Shown: positions 29,493 through 39,906, counted from the first letter of the stretch. The stretch: DNA of 64,000 nt from Rhodopirellula sp. SM50 (GCF_002289565.1 NZ_NTFY01000060.1:62001-126000); one strand, 5' to 3'. The notes: a model not told the origin generated them from the sequence alone. Program-made: numbers and translations.

Positions 29493-30878
29493 ATGACGTC
29501 ACACCCTTGGATCGACCGAAGACAATTCCTGTACGGCGGCGGGCTCGGTGCCGGTGCGATGGCGCTGCAGCTGTTACGTCACGCCGACGCGGAAGGATCC
29601 AATGCGACGCACCACACCGCCACGGCATCGAGCGTGATCTTTTTGTTCATGTCCGGCGGTCCGAGCCAAGTCGACACGTTTGACCCCAAACCGGAACTGG
29701 ACCGGCTGGCAGGCAAGGACGTTCCCGAAAGCATTGCCGAAACGATCCCCAAAATCAAACGAGCCGGGCTGAAGAACTTGATGGGTTCGCCGTGGTCGTT
29801 CAAACCGTACGGCGAAAGCGGAATTCCCGTTTCCGACTTGCTGCCCAAAACGGCGGAACATGTTGACGATTTGTGCGTCGTTCGATCGATGCAGCACAAC
29901 AATCCGGTGCACGGGCCCGGTGAATGCGTCGCGCTGACGGGCACCGCCGCCGGCGATCGCCCCAGCATCGGCAGCTGGTCGCTGTATGGTCTGGGAACGG
30001 CCAACGAGAGTCTGCCCGCATTCATCGGCATGAACCTGCACACCGACGGCATGCAGTTTCCCCAAGGTGCCGGATGGGGATCGGGCTTTTTGCCGTCGGG
30101 GTTCCAAGGCACCATCGTCGACCCGGCGAAGGGGATTCGGCATGTAAACATGCCGCAGCAGACGTCTAAGCAGCAACGACGCGATCAACTGGAACTGATT
30201 CGTTGGTTCAACCAAAGGCACTTGGATCAATCCGGAGGCCAAAGTGAACTGCGGGCGCGATTGGATTCCTATGAAACCGCGTTTCAGATGCAGACGTCGG
30301 CGCCGGAGTTATTTGACCTCGCCAAAGAAACGCAGCCGACGCGAGATCTGTATGGTTTGAATCATCCGGAAGGCAAAACCGTCGGCCGCGCGTGCCTGCT
30401 TGCCCGACGCATGGTCCAACGCGGCGTGCGGTTCGTCCAAGTCCGCGTCGGCGGCTGGGACGCCCACGGAAACATCAAGGGCAACCATTCCAAAATGGCC
30501 GCGCGGACCGATGTTCCGATCGCCGGGCTGCTGGCGGATCTCAAACAACGCGGCTTGCTTCAGTCGACGCTGGTCGTCTGGGCCGGCGAGTTCGGACGCA
30601 CGCCGACGATGGAAGGCCGAGGCAAGGGCCGCGATCATTCTCCGGCCGGCTATTCGATCTGGATGGCCGGTGGCGGGGTCCAGGGCGGGCGGGTCATCGG
30701 CGCGACCGACCCGCTGGGCTACGTGGCGACCGAGCGACCGGTGTCACCCCACGACTTTCACGCGACCATCCTGCACGCGTTGGGGATCGACGCCAACCGT
30801 TTGACCTACAACCACCACGGCCGCGATGAAGTGCCGACGGTGTTCGGCGGCGAGGCCGTTGGAGAAGTGTTTGGGTAG
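29493..30878 (+). CDS. DUF1501 secreted protein
   Basis: 461 residues from ATG 29493, preceded by the purine-rich GAGAGA. Longer frames start inside the upstream cytochrome gene and are unlikely. A Tat-like N-terminus (D-R-R-Q-F-L-Y-G-G-G, about 8-17) is followed by the family motif S-G-G-P-S-Q-V-D-T-F-D-P-K and, later, E-F-G-R-T-P. It is the second DUF1501 protein in the window and clearly paralogous to the one at 20859-22256. It is probably a partner of the cytochrome encoded just upstream. Its biochemical role is not established. Confidence 0.9.
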   Translation: MTSHPWIDRRQFLYGGGLGAGAMALQLLRHADAEGSNATHHTATASSVIFLFMSGGPSQVDTFDPKPELDRLAGKDVPESIAETIPKIKRAGLKNLMGSPWSFKPYGESGIPVSDLLPKTAEHVDDLCVVRSMQHNNPVHGPGECVALTGTAAGDRPSIGSWSLYGLGTANESLPAFIGMNLHTDGMQFPQGAGWGSGFLPSGFQGTIVDPAKGIRHVNMPQQTSKQQRRDQLELIRWFNQRHLDQSGGQSELRARLDSYETAFQMQTSAPELFDLAKETQPTRDLYGLNHPEGKTVGRACLLARRMVQRGVRFVQVRVGGWDAHGNIKGNHSKMAARTDVPIAGLLADLKQRGLLQSTLVVWAGEFGRTPTMEGRGKGRDHSPAGYSIWMAGGGVQGGRVIGATDPLGYVATERPVSPHDFHATILHALGIDANRLTYNHHGRDEVPTVFGGEAVGEVFG

Positions 30879-31207
30879 CAGAGTGTGATGCGACGCATCA
30901 CCTGCATGCGGCTCAACGCGAGCGGCCAGTTGATTGAGTGAGCCGCGACGCGTAAGCGGCCGGGCATCCGAGCACCCGCCCGAGGCCTTACGGCCAGCGG
31001 CTCACCATGGACTCAGCAAATTTCCTTATCTCGACAAGCCGCGAGCCGTTCGGTTCCGTAAGGAGGTCGAGCAGTTTTCAAATCACCCACCTGGCAGGAG
31101 AGATTGACCAAACCTCATCATTTTCAACGACTAAAAACTGCACGCCCTGTAAGACCGGAGGGCTCGCGCCCTGCCGCTAACAATCACTTCGCAATCGATT
31201 GGCGAGC
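30879..31207. other. Intergenic between convergent genes, rich in palindromes
   Basis: This 329-base convergent gap holds a GTGATGCG-A-CGCATCAC palindrome just after the DUF1501 stop, the 28-base-arm palindrome at 30938-31005, and one arm of the family seen at 55958-56020 (31153-31180). No gene was recognised. It may serve as a bidirectional terminator region. Confidence 0.6.
30938..31005. repeat. REP-like palindrome, family E
   Basis: Two 28-base arms, 30938-30965 (begins GTGAGCCGCG) and 30978-31005 (ends CAGCGGCTCAC), are imperfect inverted copies with a 12-base loop. The element lies between convergent genes, a usual place for REP or terminator hairpins. I found no full second copy in the window. 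Confidence 0.7.
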
Positions 31208-33352
31208 CTATCCCACACTGCCGATGCCGGCCAGCCAGACCAGCAGGGCGATGACGACGAAGCACACTGCGACGGAGATGGCAAATCCATACACGTCGGA
31301 TTTGCGCGGGCGCAGCGCTTCGATGTCCGTGCCGGGAAACAGTCTGCGGTCTTCGAACCGTTTCGGATTGCTGTACGACTGTTCCAGGTTGCGGCGATCG
31401 GTTTCCGGGTCGGGATCCACTTCCGTTTTCATCTTGGCGTAATAGCGATCCAACACCGACTCGCTCGTGCGGGGCGTGAGGAAGCTGGCCACGATCAGCA
31501 CCAGGAACGGCAACAGCACTCGCGTCGGCAATCGCAGGGTTTCCAGCGTCGCTTTGGAGACATTCGCCAGATCGATCCCGATGTAGTGATAGAGCACGAA
31601 ATCGAGGTTGAATTTTCCGTCGCCCTGCAACTCACCGGTGCGTCGTTGGGTCAAGATGGACGCCGCCCCGTCTTGCACCGTACTGATCATCTCCAGCGAC
31701 TCTTCGCCGACCGGTTTCACGCCGCCGCTCCAAAAAATCGAGGTGTCGCCGGAAATCAAGACGACTTCGATCTGATCTCCGACCTCGCACTGTGGCGGTT
31801 CGGCCCCGATCTTCTGACGCATCGTTTCATCATCCTTCGCCTGCTTTATCGCTTCGACCCACGCTTCATGGCGGGCCACATCGGCCGGCGTCGCCGCGCG
31901 TTTGATCGACTTGACGATGCGGTTGGTCGTCGTCGTCCATGCCGGATCGGTGCGCATCTCGGGTGAGACCATTGGAATCACGAGCGGCAGGATGAAAAAG
32001 AACAACGCCGAAAACGCGATCGTGATCCACACCGCGGTGCCATTGGCGCGGCGCCAAAACATTCCGATCCAGAACGGTGCGGCAAACAGAATCGGCAACT
32101 CGATCGCGAAGGTAAACTGAGCGAACACATCTGCCATGGTGATTGCCACGATCGACGCTCCCACGATGATAGCCAACCCCGTCACGCGGGCCACCTTCAC
32201 GCTCTCCCGGTCGGTCGCCGACGGATTCACGTAGGCCGCATACAGGTTGCGGGTGATCAGCGCGGAACTGACGATCATGTACGTGTCGGCCGAACTCATC
32301 ATCGCGGCCATCAGACAGGCCAGCATCAGACCGACCAACCCCAGATTCAGCGGCCCCAGGATCTCGCGGGCCGCGATTCCCCACACCAGATCGGGATCCA
32401 CGGCCAACTCGGGGCGACTGGCCAACAGGGCCAGTGCGATCAACGCCGTGATCGCCCAACCGACGGTGCACAGACGCTTGAGAAAGTTGCCGACCACCAG
32501 CCCGATTCGGGCTTCATTTTCACTTTTTGCCGAACCGCCACCGGTCGCGATGAAGTGCGGTTGGACGACGATTCCGACCAGGGCCAACAGCGTCAATGCG
32601 ACGATGTACTGCAGCGGAAACTCGCCCGCACTCGGTCCGGCAAACAGACTGAAATAGTCCGACGAAACCCGCTGGTGCATGATCGTGAATCCGTCCATGA
32701 ACCCCTGCGTTGACGGGTCGCCGAACTCTTTGACCAACGCCCAAAGCCCATAGGGAATCAACAACACGCTCAATAAGATGATGAAGATCCCTTGAATCAA
32801 ATCGGTCCAGTATGCCGCCGTCAGACCGCCCAACACGCCGTAGACGATCACAATTCCGGCCAAGCCCGGGATCAACACGTACTTCAAGTCCAACCCCGCG
32901 ATCTCATCGAGCCCCATCAACGGCACCGCGAATTTTGCGATCGCCGACAACATCGTCGACAGATAGAACATGTAGAAAATGATCGCAAAGACGGCGTAGG
33001 CGGCGCCCAATGCCTTGGACTCGTAACGCTCGACGAACCAGTCCCCGAGCGTCAAGTGCCGCATCCGCCGATACCACACCGCGGTGATCCAATAGACCGG
33101 GGTGACGAACAGCCACATCAGCGCCGACCACACGCCGCTGAGCCCGCTGGTCCATCCGGTCCGCCCGACCTGGATCGGTTCATGCGCCCCCGTCCCGGCG
33201 CCAAAGGCGGCGAAGGTTTGCAACAACTTGCCGAACCCACGCCCGCCCATGAAGTAGTCTTCTTGCCCTTTGACACGCCCCATCGCCCACAATCCGATGG
33301 CGATCATCACGATGAAGTAAACGGCAACAACGACGTAATCGATCCAGGTCAT
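31208..33352 (-). CDS. Sodium:solute symporter family transporter
   Basis: 714 residues from ATG 33352, which has GGAG eight bases upstream; the frame stays open farther up but that part is not protein-like. There are about 13 or more membrane segments, the first at residues 3-24. A G-x-G-x-G-A-H-E-P-I-Q-V-G-like stretch and the run of helices fit the SSS family (solute:Na+ symport across the inner membrane). Unusual for the family, about 130 soluble residues (roughly 474-604) sit between late membrane helices, before two final helices (about 607-622 and 688-714). The substrate is not identifiable; sugar, carboxylate or sialic-acid uptake are all possible. It is the only transporter in the catabolic block. 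Confidence 0.85.
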   Translation of the reverse strand: MTWIDYVVVAVYFIVMIAIGLWAMGRVKGQEDYFMGGRGFGKLLQTFAAFGAGTGAHEPIQVGRTGWTSGLSGVWSALMWLFVTPVYWITAVWYRRMRHLTLGDWFVERYESKALGAAYAVFAIIFYMFYLSTMLSAIAKFAVPLMGLDEIAGLDLKYVLIPGLAGIVIVYGVLGGLTAAYWTDLIQGIFIILLSVLLIPYGLWALVKEFGDPSTQGFMDGFTIMHQRVSSDYFSLFAGPSAGEFPLQYIVALTLLALVGIVVQPHFIATGGGSAKSENEARIGLVVGNFLKRLCTVGWAITALIALALLASRPELAVDPDLVWGIAAREILGPLNLGLVGLMLACLMAAMMSSADTYMIVSSALITRNLYAAYVNPSATDRESVKVARVTGLAIIVGASIVAITMADVFAQFTFAIELPILFAAPFWIGMFWRRANGTAVWITIAFSALFFFILPLVIPMVSPEMRTDPAWTTTTNRIVKSIKRAATPADVARHEAWVEAIKQAKDDETMRQKIGAEPPQCEVGDQIEVVLISGDTSIFWSGGVKPVGEESLEMISTVQDGAASILTQRRTGELQGDGKFNLDFVLYHYIGIDLANVSKATLETLRLPTRVLLPFLVLIVASFLTPRTSESVLDRYYAKMKTEVDPDPETDRRNLEQSYSNPKRFEDRRLFPGTDIEALRPRKSDVYGFAISVAVCFVVIALLVWLAGIGSVG

Positions 33353-33483
33353 CAACTCTACTCCGGTGGGCGTTGTCCAAACCCGTCGCGGTTGAGCAAG
33401 ACGCGAGGACGCTGGTGCCGAACCGTGAGCAATCGTTTGGAAGGGCCCACAGAATACACTCTTCCGACGCGCCGGTGCGATAC

Positions 33484-35529
33484 TCAGTGCATCACATCGA
33501 ACCGCTTGCCGCCCAACAGGCTGAATTGCGGTCCTTGAATCACCGCCCGGTGTGACAGGGCTTCGCTCAATCGCTCCATCCCGGTGCGGGAAACCCGCGT
33601 CGATTTCAGTCCGACGGCTTTCAATCCTTCCAGCGATTGCAAATGCACCAGTCCGGCGTCGTTGATCTTGCAACCGGCAAGGTCTAAACAGACCAATTCG
33701 CCAAGCCGCCCCAAACACTTGAGTCCCGAATCCGTCACTTTCGTGTGGCTGAGAAACAGTTTTTCGAGATTCGGTTGCAGCTCGACGATCGTCGCCAAGC
33801 CTTCATCGTCGATCGCGGTGTTTTCGAATGACAGCGAAATCAGCGACGGCAAGGATCGCAAGCGGGACAGATCGGCGTTCGTCACCTTGGTTCCTGATAA
33901 ATCCAATTCCCTCTGGTCATCAGTGAATGTCCCGCCGAGCTTTTGATAGGCGACGATGGTCCGATCTGCCTCGTCCGCAGCATCGGTCGGTGTGGTAGGA
34001 GCAACCGTTTCGGGCACGGACTCGACCACCGATTCGGGCGCGGTGTCCGTGGTGGCATCGTTTGACACAGCCGTGACGTGGGTGTCGACCTGGCGGACCG
34101 CCGGATCGCGGTCTGTGCTCTGCTCCACAACGGGATCGACGATGGCGGGGGTTGGTGGTTGCCGCGGCGTCACTTCGGGGTGCTCGTTCACGACAGACAC
34201 GGCGGCATCGGCAGTGTTGTCATCTGCAGCGTTGTCATCGGTGAGAAGCAGTTCGGCCGTCTCGGATTCATCGACCGGCATGGAGGCTCGGGGACTGGCG
34301 TCGACCGGCGGATGCCCCATGGCGATCGGCAGCTTGGCGTCCGCGTGGGGTTGACCTTGCACCTGGGGACCGCGCGAAACAAATTGGATGGAGAGGGCTG
34401 CGAGTGCGATCAGGGCGGCCGACGCGACCAAGCGGCCGAGGCGCCGGCGCTTGCCCGTCTTTCGTTTCCGCCAGGAACCCGTCCGTGCGACGTGCGAACC
34501 CGGCAACGGCGACACCGCTGCCAGCTCTTTCTCCTCGGCGGCCGTCGTCGACTGAAATCGCGGGTCGATCGCGGTGGCAATCGCGTCGGGATCGGCGATC
34601 GGCAATGCCGGGTCCGTAGATCTGGCAGCAGACGATTGTGCAACAGCCTGATGCAAGGCGCGAACCATCTGGCGACAGGAATCAAAACGCGCCGATGCGT
34701 CCAGGCTGGTGGCCCGCTTGAGCACCTTTTGTTCGTCAACACCGACCTTCGAAAAATCCAGCTCGCCGCTGACGTGACAATGGATCGCCGTGGCTTGATT
34801 GATCGCCTGGACCGAATGGTCGCCGGTGCGCAGGTAGTAATACGTCAGCGCCAAGGAGTATTGATCACTCGCGACCGAACCATGTCCTGAAATGCTCTCC
34901 GGTGAAATGAAGGCGGGCGAACCGATCATGCCCGTCGAGCGAATCGATTCGGCATAACAAGGTCGGGCGACGCCAAAATCGCAAAGTACCGCGGCGTCAC
35001 CGACCAGCAAGATGTTGTCGGGTTTGATGTCGCGATGGGCGATCGACACCCGTCGTCCGTCGCCGAGATCGTGACGGGGCGCATTGAGGAAATCCAATCC
35101 ACGCGCCACGTCCTCCACGTAGTCGAGCAGCTCCGCCAGGGGAATCCCCGACTGGCCTCGCGATCTATAGTCTTGCAGCACGTCGTCCAAGCTTTTCTCG
35201 CCGACCACCATCGCAATGACCAACGTCGCCGGCTCGCAGGGCGTCATTCGAAACCGGTTCGTTCGGCCATCACGGATCGGCTTTCCCGTCCGATCCAACA
35301 GCCAGTAACCGGTGATCGGCAACAAATTAGGATGGCGAACGTTTTTGATCGCCGAGATCGACTCGAATTCCTTGGCACCGCCGGCTTGGTGCAAATCGAG
35401 AAACTTGAGCGCGACACGGGTTTCGCCCGGTCCATCGGCCGCCCAGACCACGCCGAATGAACCTTCACCGAGCTTTTCAGCGAGAACGTAGCCCGGAATC
35501 GGCTCGCAGCCTTGTTGGAGAATGACCAT
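33484..35529 (-). CDS. Membrane Ser/Thr protein kinase with extracytoplasmic LRRs
   Basis: About 681 residues from ATG 35529; the frame is open to 35697, so an earlier start is possible. The cytoplasmic kinase domain (about 14-290) shows the glycine loop G-E-G-S-F-G (21-26), Lys42, H-R-D-I-K-P-D-N near 165, D-F-G near 183 and S-P-E. A basic linker and one membrane helix (about 366-384) follow, then a low-complexity acidic/Thr-rich stretch. At the C-terminus are about five LRRs (537-676) of the cysteine-containing-like L-x-x-L-x-L-x-x-T-x-V-x-D-x-G-L type. The layout is that of a one-pass receptor kinase: LRRs outside, kinase inside. The ligand and targets are unknown. Confidence 0.88.
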   Translation of the reverse strand: MVILQQGCEPIPGYVLAEKLGEGSFGVVWAADGPGETRVALKFLDLHQAGGAKEFESISAIKNVRHPNLLPITGYWLLDRTGKPIRDGRTNRFRMTPCEPATLVIAMVVGEKSLDDVLQDYRSRGQSGIPLAELLDYVEDVARGLDFLNAPRHDLGDGRRVSIAHRDIKPDNILLVGDAAVLCDFGVARPCYAESIRSTGMIGSPAFISPESISGHGSVASDQYSLALTYYYLRTGDHSVQAINQATAIHCHVSGELDFSKVGVDEQKVLKRATSLDASARFDSCRQMVRALHQAVAQSSAARSTDPALPIADPDAIATAIDPRFQSTTAAEEKELAAVSPLPGSHVARTGSWRKRKTGKRRRLGRLVASAALIALAALSIQFVSRGPQVQGQPHADAKLPIAMGHPPVDASPRASMPVDESETAELLLTDDNAADDNTADAAVSVVNEHPEVTPRQPPTPAIVDPVVEQSTDRDPAVRQVDTHVTAVSNDATTDTAPESVVESVPETVAPTTPTDAADEADRTIVAYQKLGGTFTDDQRELDLSGTKVTNADLSRLRSLPSLISLSFENTAIDDEGLATIVELQPNLEKLFLSHTKVTDSGLKCLGRLGELVCLDLAGCKINDAGLVHLQSLEGLKAVGLKSTRVSRTGMERLSEALSHRAVIQGPQFSLLGGKRFDVMH

Positions 35530-35994
35530 ATCGCCGGGCCTGCAATCGTCGGTTGGGAGAGATGAGCGTCGCCAAAACGCTCCCGTACGATGCACCAAGC
35601 GGCCAGACGACCAGGGTGTTACGAAGAATCCGTCGCGGCCGACGTGAGCGGGTACTGATACAAAACAATACAAACCGTGACGCAACAATGCATCCAACGC
35701 GACATCCGACGTTCAGTGCAGCGTCTTGATAGTGCAGAGATTGCGGGGAAAGGCTTTGATAGATCCGCAGTCGTCCGCATGGTGGCGTAAATCACTCCGC
35801 CGACGTCGCAAAACTTCGTTTCTGGTCGATTGGCAAGGGTTATCATGAATGATTGCTGATCCGTCGTCGCTGCGCGGTGGGCGAGAGGTTGAGCTGCCTG
35901 TAGGCCAAAAAGTGTGATGGCAGCCCCTATGCCACCCGGTGATTGCGGTGTGCATTTCTTTTCTCTCGAATTCATTTTTTTACTGGCTCGTCAA
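35530..35994. other. Intergenic between divergent kinase and DUF1559 genes
   Basis: This 465-base divergent gap should hold the promoters of both genes. Frames run on from both flanking genes into it, but without protein-like composition. A T-rich tract lies at 35972-35982. I saw no RNA gene, hairpin or shared repeat. Confidence 0.4.
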
Positions 35995-37203
35995 ATGAAG
36001 TACTCACAGCGCAACCGAGGTTTCACATTGGTGGAACTTCTTGTGGTCATTGCAATCATCGGCATCCTTGTCGGATTGCTCCTGCCGGCTGTTCAAGCCG
36101 CCCGCGAAGCAGCTCGGCGGATGAGCTGCAGCAACAATTTCAAACAGATTGGATTGGCCATCCACAATTACCATTCGGCCTACAAACAGATTCCGACGCA
36201 TGGGACAGGAACCAACGAGGAGCCTGCCAATAGTTACTGGCGCACCTCGGTCGTCTCCAATCGCGTTCGTCTCAGCGCACTCGTTCCAATCACGGCGTTC
36301 ATTGAACAGCAGGCGCTCTGGGATCACATTTCCAACCCCAGTCAACAACGGACCGATGGCGGCTTACAGAGCCCGCCTTGGAATGCGATGGGACCGACCG
36401 CCGATCAGATTCAGTACATCCCCTGGGTGACTGAAGTCCCGACGTTCCGTTGCCCCAGTGATCCGGGGACGGGGCTGCCAGCCTTGGGACGCACCAACTA
36501 CGCGTCTTGCCTGGGCGATTCGATCTGGAATCTTCACGTTGGTCCCTACAACACCCGTCGCACGGCAAAAACGAATGGCCGTTCACGACATGCTCAAGCG
36601 GCGCACCGCGGTTTCTTCAAGCCGGTCGACGTGTCAAAGTTTCGTGATGTACTCGATGGCCTGTCCAACACGATCGCCATGGGCGAGATCATGACCGCGT
36701 TGCAAGATGGCGACAAACGCGCCAACGGCATTGCGACAAACGGCGGGAACGCGAGCCCGATCGGCCACGCCCAAATCCGTAACAACCCATCGATCTGCCA
36801 GGACAACGGCTACGTCGATCCGGACCGACCGCGATTCTGGTTGCCCGAGTGGCAACAGCGGAACCGACGCAACTTCGCCCGTGGGCATCGCTGGGCCGAC
36901 GCGTTGCCGATCATGGCGAGCGTTGTCACGATCTTGCCTCCAAACCGCGAAGCCTGCGGACGGCACAATGCCTTGGGGACGACTCTGGTGGCAACGGTCT
37001 CAAGCCGGCACCAGGGTGGCGCCCACGTCCTGATGGGCGACGGAGCGGTTGTCTTTCTGAGCGACTCGATCGAAGCGGGCGACTCACGCGCCGCCAATAT
37101 CTGGCTGAACAATGTGCCGGGTTCCCAAAGTCCCTATGGATTGTGGGGTGCCCTCGGCACGCGCGCCTCCAGCGAGACCATCGAAGAGCAATTGAACCAA
37201 TAA
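35995..37203 (+). CDS. DUF1559 pseudopilin-like protein
   Basis: 402 residues from ATG 35995, where the prepilin leader begins (K-Y-S-Q-R-N-R-G then [14 protein letters not shown]). A type IV prepilin peptidase would cut after that Gly and N-methylate Phe. A hydrophobic helix and A-A-R-E-A-A-R-R-x-x-C follow, which is standard for DUF1559 (PF07596, SBP_bac_10). The C-terminal part contains the usual [12 protein letters not shown] motif. DUF1559 proteins form huge families in planctomycetes. They are secreted or membrane-bound pseudopilins of unknown job, often paired with a small lipoprotein, as here. Confidence 0.93.
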   Translation: MKYSQRNRGFTLVELLVVIAIIGILVGLLLPAVQAAREAARRMSCSNNFKQIGLAIHNYHSAYKQIPTHGTGTNEEPANSYWRTSVVSNRVRLSALVPITAFIEQQALWDHISNPSQQRTDGGLQSPPWNAMGPTADQIQYIPWVTEVPTFRCPSDPGTGLPALGRTNYASCLGDSIWNLHVGPYNTRRTAKTNGRSRHAQAAHRGFFKPVDVSKFRDVLDGLSNTIAMGEIMTALQDGDKRANGIATNGGNASPIGHAQIRNNPSICQDNGYVDPDRPRFWLPEWQQRNRRNFARGHRWADALPIMASVVTILPPNREACGRHNALGTTLVATVSSRHQGGAHVLMGDGAVVFLSDSIEAGDSRAANIWLNNVPGSQSPYGLWGALGTRASSETIEEQLNQ

Positions 37204-37223
37204 GTTCGATGAATCTTCACGCC

Positions 37224-37279
37224 GCCGCCCGTCTGGCTTCGGCCCTTTGGCTTCGGCCCTTTGGGCGGCAATTGTTTTT
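37224..37279 (+). terminator. Possible hairpin terminator or attenuator
   Basis: GCCGCCC (37224-37230) pairs with GGGCGGC (37263-37269). The loop contains two copies of CTTCGGCCCTTTGG, and AATTGTTTTT follows. It lies between the DUF1559 gene and the small lipoprotein gene. It could end the first transcript or set a lower level for the second. The stem is short, so confidence is limited. Confidence 0.4.
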
Positions 37280-37311
37280 CGAAAGTTCCCCGCAATGAGA
37301 AGTAAGAATCG

Positions 37312-37503
37312 ATGAAGTCTGTTTACGTTTGTCTGGTCGTTTTCTGTATCAGCTTTGCCCTGCCTGGTTGCGGGGACTCGACCGAAACCACGCTTGCGAC
37401 CGAGGGGGCAACCGCGGACGACTTTGCCCAGTATGAAGCGGATTTGGCTGCCGCGAACGCCGACGCGGGCTATGAAGAGGAGAATGAAGAGGGCACGGAA
37501 TAG
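37312..37503 (+). CDS. Small lipoprotein next to DUF1559 gene
   Basis: 63 residues. A signal peptide ends in a lipobox, L-P-G-C at 17-20, so Cys20 would be lipidated. The mature part is only about 44 residues, acidic (many Glu and Asp) and Ala-rich. It starts 108 bases after the DUF1559 gene on the same strand. Small lipoproteins of this form commonly follow DUF1559 genes in planctomycetes. Whether the two proteins touch is not known. Confidence 0.8.
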   Translation: MKSVYVCLVVFCISFALPGCGDSTETTLATEGATADDFAQYEADLAAANADAGYEEENEEGTE

Positions 37504-37552
37504 GCAGCAGCCGGACAAGCGATTCGCGGCCGTGCTGCGTTTCCCGTCCCGC

Positions 37553-39193
37553 TCATTTTCCTACCGCTCCATTTCCTTCCGCGCCAGCGGCGTCTTCGAT
37601 GCAAACGATCTCTTTCATCGTGTGTGCATAAAGACGCCCCTTGGCGTAGGTCAATGATGCCAGCGTCCAGGTTTCTCCGCCGGGGCCGAGGTCGTTGACG
37701 GCGACCAGGGAATCCGGCGACAGCTGCTCGACATGCGTGTCGATCACGTAGACCGTCCCCGTCACGACGGGCAAAAACAAATAACGACCAACCAATGTCG
37801 GACTGGCCGCCGAAATGTGGCCCCAGCCTGTTCCGCTGTGCCCTTTGTCGCCGACGACAAATCCAGACGCATTGGTGGGTCGATTGTTGGGATTCCCCTT
37901 TCCCCACAACAACACATCCTGCCCGCGTGACGTCGGACTGGGCATCAACTGCGCCGGCAATTCCAGATATTCCACGGCGCCGGTTTCGACGTTCACCCGC
38001 CCCAGGTAGTGAACGTTGTGAGAGAGAAACCAATGCCATTGGCCGACCGCCAGATTGGCCTGGTTCGTGTTCGGATGCCCCTTTCCGGCCTTAACCGCCA
38101 CGTCGGTTTGTTTCGTCCAGTTTCCGCTCTGCGGTTCGAACGTCCAAACCGTCGCACCGTCGTACAGGGGCTGCGTGCGGAGCAGTTGGCCGGAGGACGC
38201 ATCCATCACCAGATGATTGCCCTTTTGAAATCCAAAGACATAGCGGTCGTTCCAGTGACAGGCGAACGACGGGTCATACCCCTGAAGCTCGGTGCTCCAC
38301 AGCGTCTTTCCCGCTTCACCGGGTGCCAGGCTGGTGAGACTTTGGCCGTACGGTTTTTCCAATGGACCGTGTGGCCCACCGCGGGCATGGGCGACGGCCC
38401 ATTTTCCGTCGGCGGTCAAGCCAACCGTTGGCGTGTTGTGCACCGAGGTCCCGACCTGTTCGCGCCAAAGCACCTTGCCGGTTCGTTTGTCGATGCCGTG
38501 CAGATACGTCCAAACGTCTTTCTCATCGACGCCAGCGGGCACCGCGGTTCCGGCGGACTTTTTCCCCGGTGCGATCCATTTCTGAATCTTCGCGCCGGCC
38601 TCCTTGTTCGCCACCTCGACGTAGAAGATCGTGTCGCCCACCAGAAACGGTTCCGCTTGGCGATTGTTGTGCTTGAAACGCGGCGTCCACTCCCGCATCC
38701 AGATCTGGTTGCCCGCGAAATCGAAACACGCCATCGATCCGCATCGATTGAAAAACCAGACGTGTCGGCCATCGGTGATCGGGGCAAAGACCGTTCCGTC
38801 GGTGAATCCGCCGGCCAACGAGATGAAGACGCTGCCCGGCAACGTCGCCTGCCAAAGCTTCTCGCCCGTGTTTGCGTCCAGGCAGAAACCGATGATGTCA
38901 GTGACCGCGTTCTTCTGCTCCAACGTTTGAATCGGCACATGGGTCGTCACAAACAAACGGTCTCCCCAGACGGTGACGTTGCTCATCCCGGCCTCGGGCA
39001 GCGCGGTCCGCCAGCGAATGTTTTCCTTCCGCGTCACACTCCATCGCAGCGGTGCGCGGCCCTCGGTCTGCCAGTTGCCGTTCGGCCCGGCCGCCTGATG
39101 CCAATGGTCATCGCCCCTGAGGTCGTCGGCCCGCAGCAGGCTGCCCCCAAAAAGTAAAAGTCCAGCGAGCAGCCATCCTGATTTGACGATCAT
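37553..39193 (-). CDS. Secreted PQQ-type beta-propeller protein
   Basis: 546 residues from ATG 39193, which has AGGA six bases upstream and is followed by a signal peptide (about 6-21). Repeated W-x-x-x-L-P, D-A-x-T-G-E-x-L-W and G-D-R-L-F-V-type strands mark a PQQ-like eight-bladed propeller. Such proteins are common in planctomycetes; most do not bind PQQ and act as exported binding or dehydrogenase-like proteins. No catalytic domain is attached. It is convergent with the lipoprotein gene, so it is its own unit. Confidence 0.82.
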   Translation of the reverse strand: MIVKSGWLLAGLLLFGGSLLRADDLRGDDHWHQAAGPNGNWQTEGRAPLRWSVTRKENIRWRTALPEAGMSNVTVWGDRLFVTTHVPIQTLEQKNAVTDIIGFCLDANTGEKLWQATLPGSVFISLAGGFTDGTVFAPITDGRHVWFFNRCGSMACFDFAGNQIWMREWTPRFKHNNRQAEPFLVGDTIFYVEVANKEAGAKIQKWIAPGKKSAGTAVPAGVDEKDVWTYLHGIDKRTGKVLWREQVGTSVHNTPTVGLTADGKWAVAHARGGPHGPLEKPYGQSLTSLAPGEAGKTLWSTELQGYDPSFACHWNDRYVFGFQKGNHLVMDASSGQLLRTQPLYDGATVWTFEPQSGNWTKQTDVAVKAGKGHPNTNQANLAVGQWHWFLSHNVHYLGRVNVETGAVEYLELPAQLMPSPTSRGQDVLLWGKGNPNNRPTNASGFVVGDKGHSGTGWGHISAASPTLVGRYLFLPVVTGTVYVIDTHVEQLSPDSLVAVNDLGPGGETWTLASLTYAKGRLYAHTMKEIVCIEDAAGAEGNGAVGK

Positions 39194-39441
39194 TGAAGGT
39201 CCTAGGCCAGTGAAACGTGAGTACCATCGGGGCAAGAAAAACGGGAGCAATCGATGCATTTTACAGGCCCGTGAGTCGTGCGCCGCTTTTTGCCGGCCCC
39301 TTGTTTCGACGATCGCCCGCTTTTCGTAGTGGATGCCGGACTTGCCGGGCGCCTACAATGGTGATTGGATTCTCCCCCGCCACAGGCTGCGGAAACCTAG
39401 CAGCCTCGCCCCGCCCCCCAAGACAAACCGGTAATTGAGCC

Positions 39442-39906
39442 ATGAGATCGATTTTATTGATCACTGCACTCGCGATCCTCAGCCAGGACGCATGGGCCGA
39501 GGGAGATCCACAAAAGTTTGCTGAATATCGAGCTCGGCTCCAGCAACGTCGCGAGGATGCGTTGGAAATGCGCCGGCAACAACGACTGTCCCAGCAGACG
39601 GCTCCGCAGGCCACGCAGTCGGCCCAGACCAATCGGTTTCGTCCCGCACTCGATGGCTACGTGCCGCAGCCGGCGCTGCGTGGCTATGTACCGCAACCGG
39701 CGCTCCGCGGCTACAGGCCTCGACCAGCGCTGCAAGGCTACGTACCGCGACCGGCACTGTACGGCTGGACGCCCCGACCGGCACTCTATGGTTACGCCCC
39801 CGGCCCCGCACTGCGCGGCTACACACCCCAACCCGCGCTCCGCGGTTACACGCCCCGGCCGGCCCTGCGCGGCTACACCCCCAAACCGGCACTCTCGGCC
39901 AAGTGA
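39442..39906 (+). CDS. Secreted nonapeptide-repeat protein (P-A-L-x-G-Y repeats)
   Basis: 154 residues with a signal peptide (1-19). A Gln/Arg-rich helical part (20-63) is followed by ten copies, the last partial, of a nine-residue unit [RQGK]-P-A-L-x-G-[YW]-x-P. The unit is 27 bases long in DNA. The mature protein is very basic and rich in Pro, Tyr and Arg, so it is probably extended and non-globular. I know no family with this unit. A wall-, matrix- or polyanion-binding role is only a guess. The stop overlaps the GTG of the next gene, hinting at coupling. Confidence 0.72.
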   Translation: MRSILLITALAILSQDAWAEGDPQKFAEYRARLQQRREDALEMRRQQRLSQQTAPQATQSAQTNRFRPALDGYVPQPALRGYVPQPALRGYRPRPALQGYVPRPALYGWTPRPALYGYAPGPALRGYTPQPALRGYTPRPALRGYTPKPALSAK

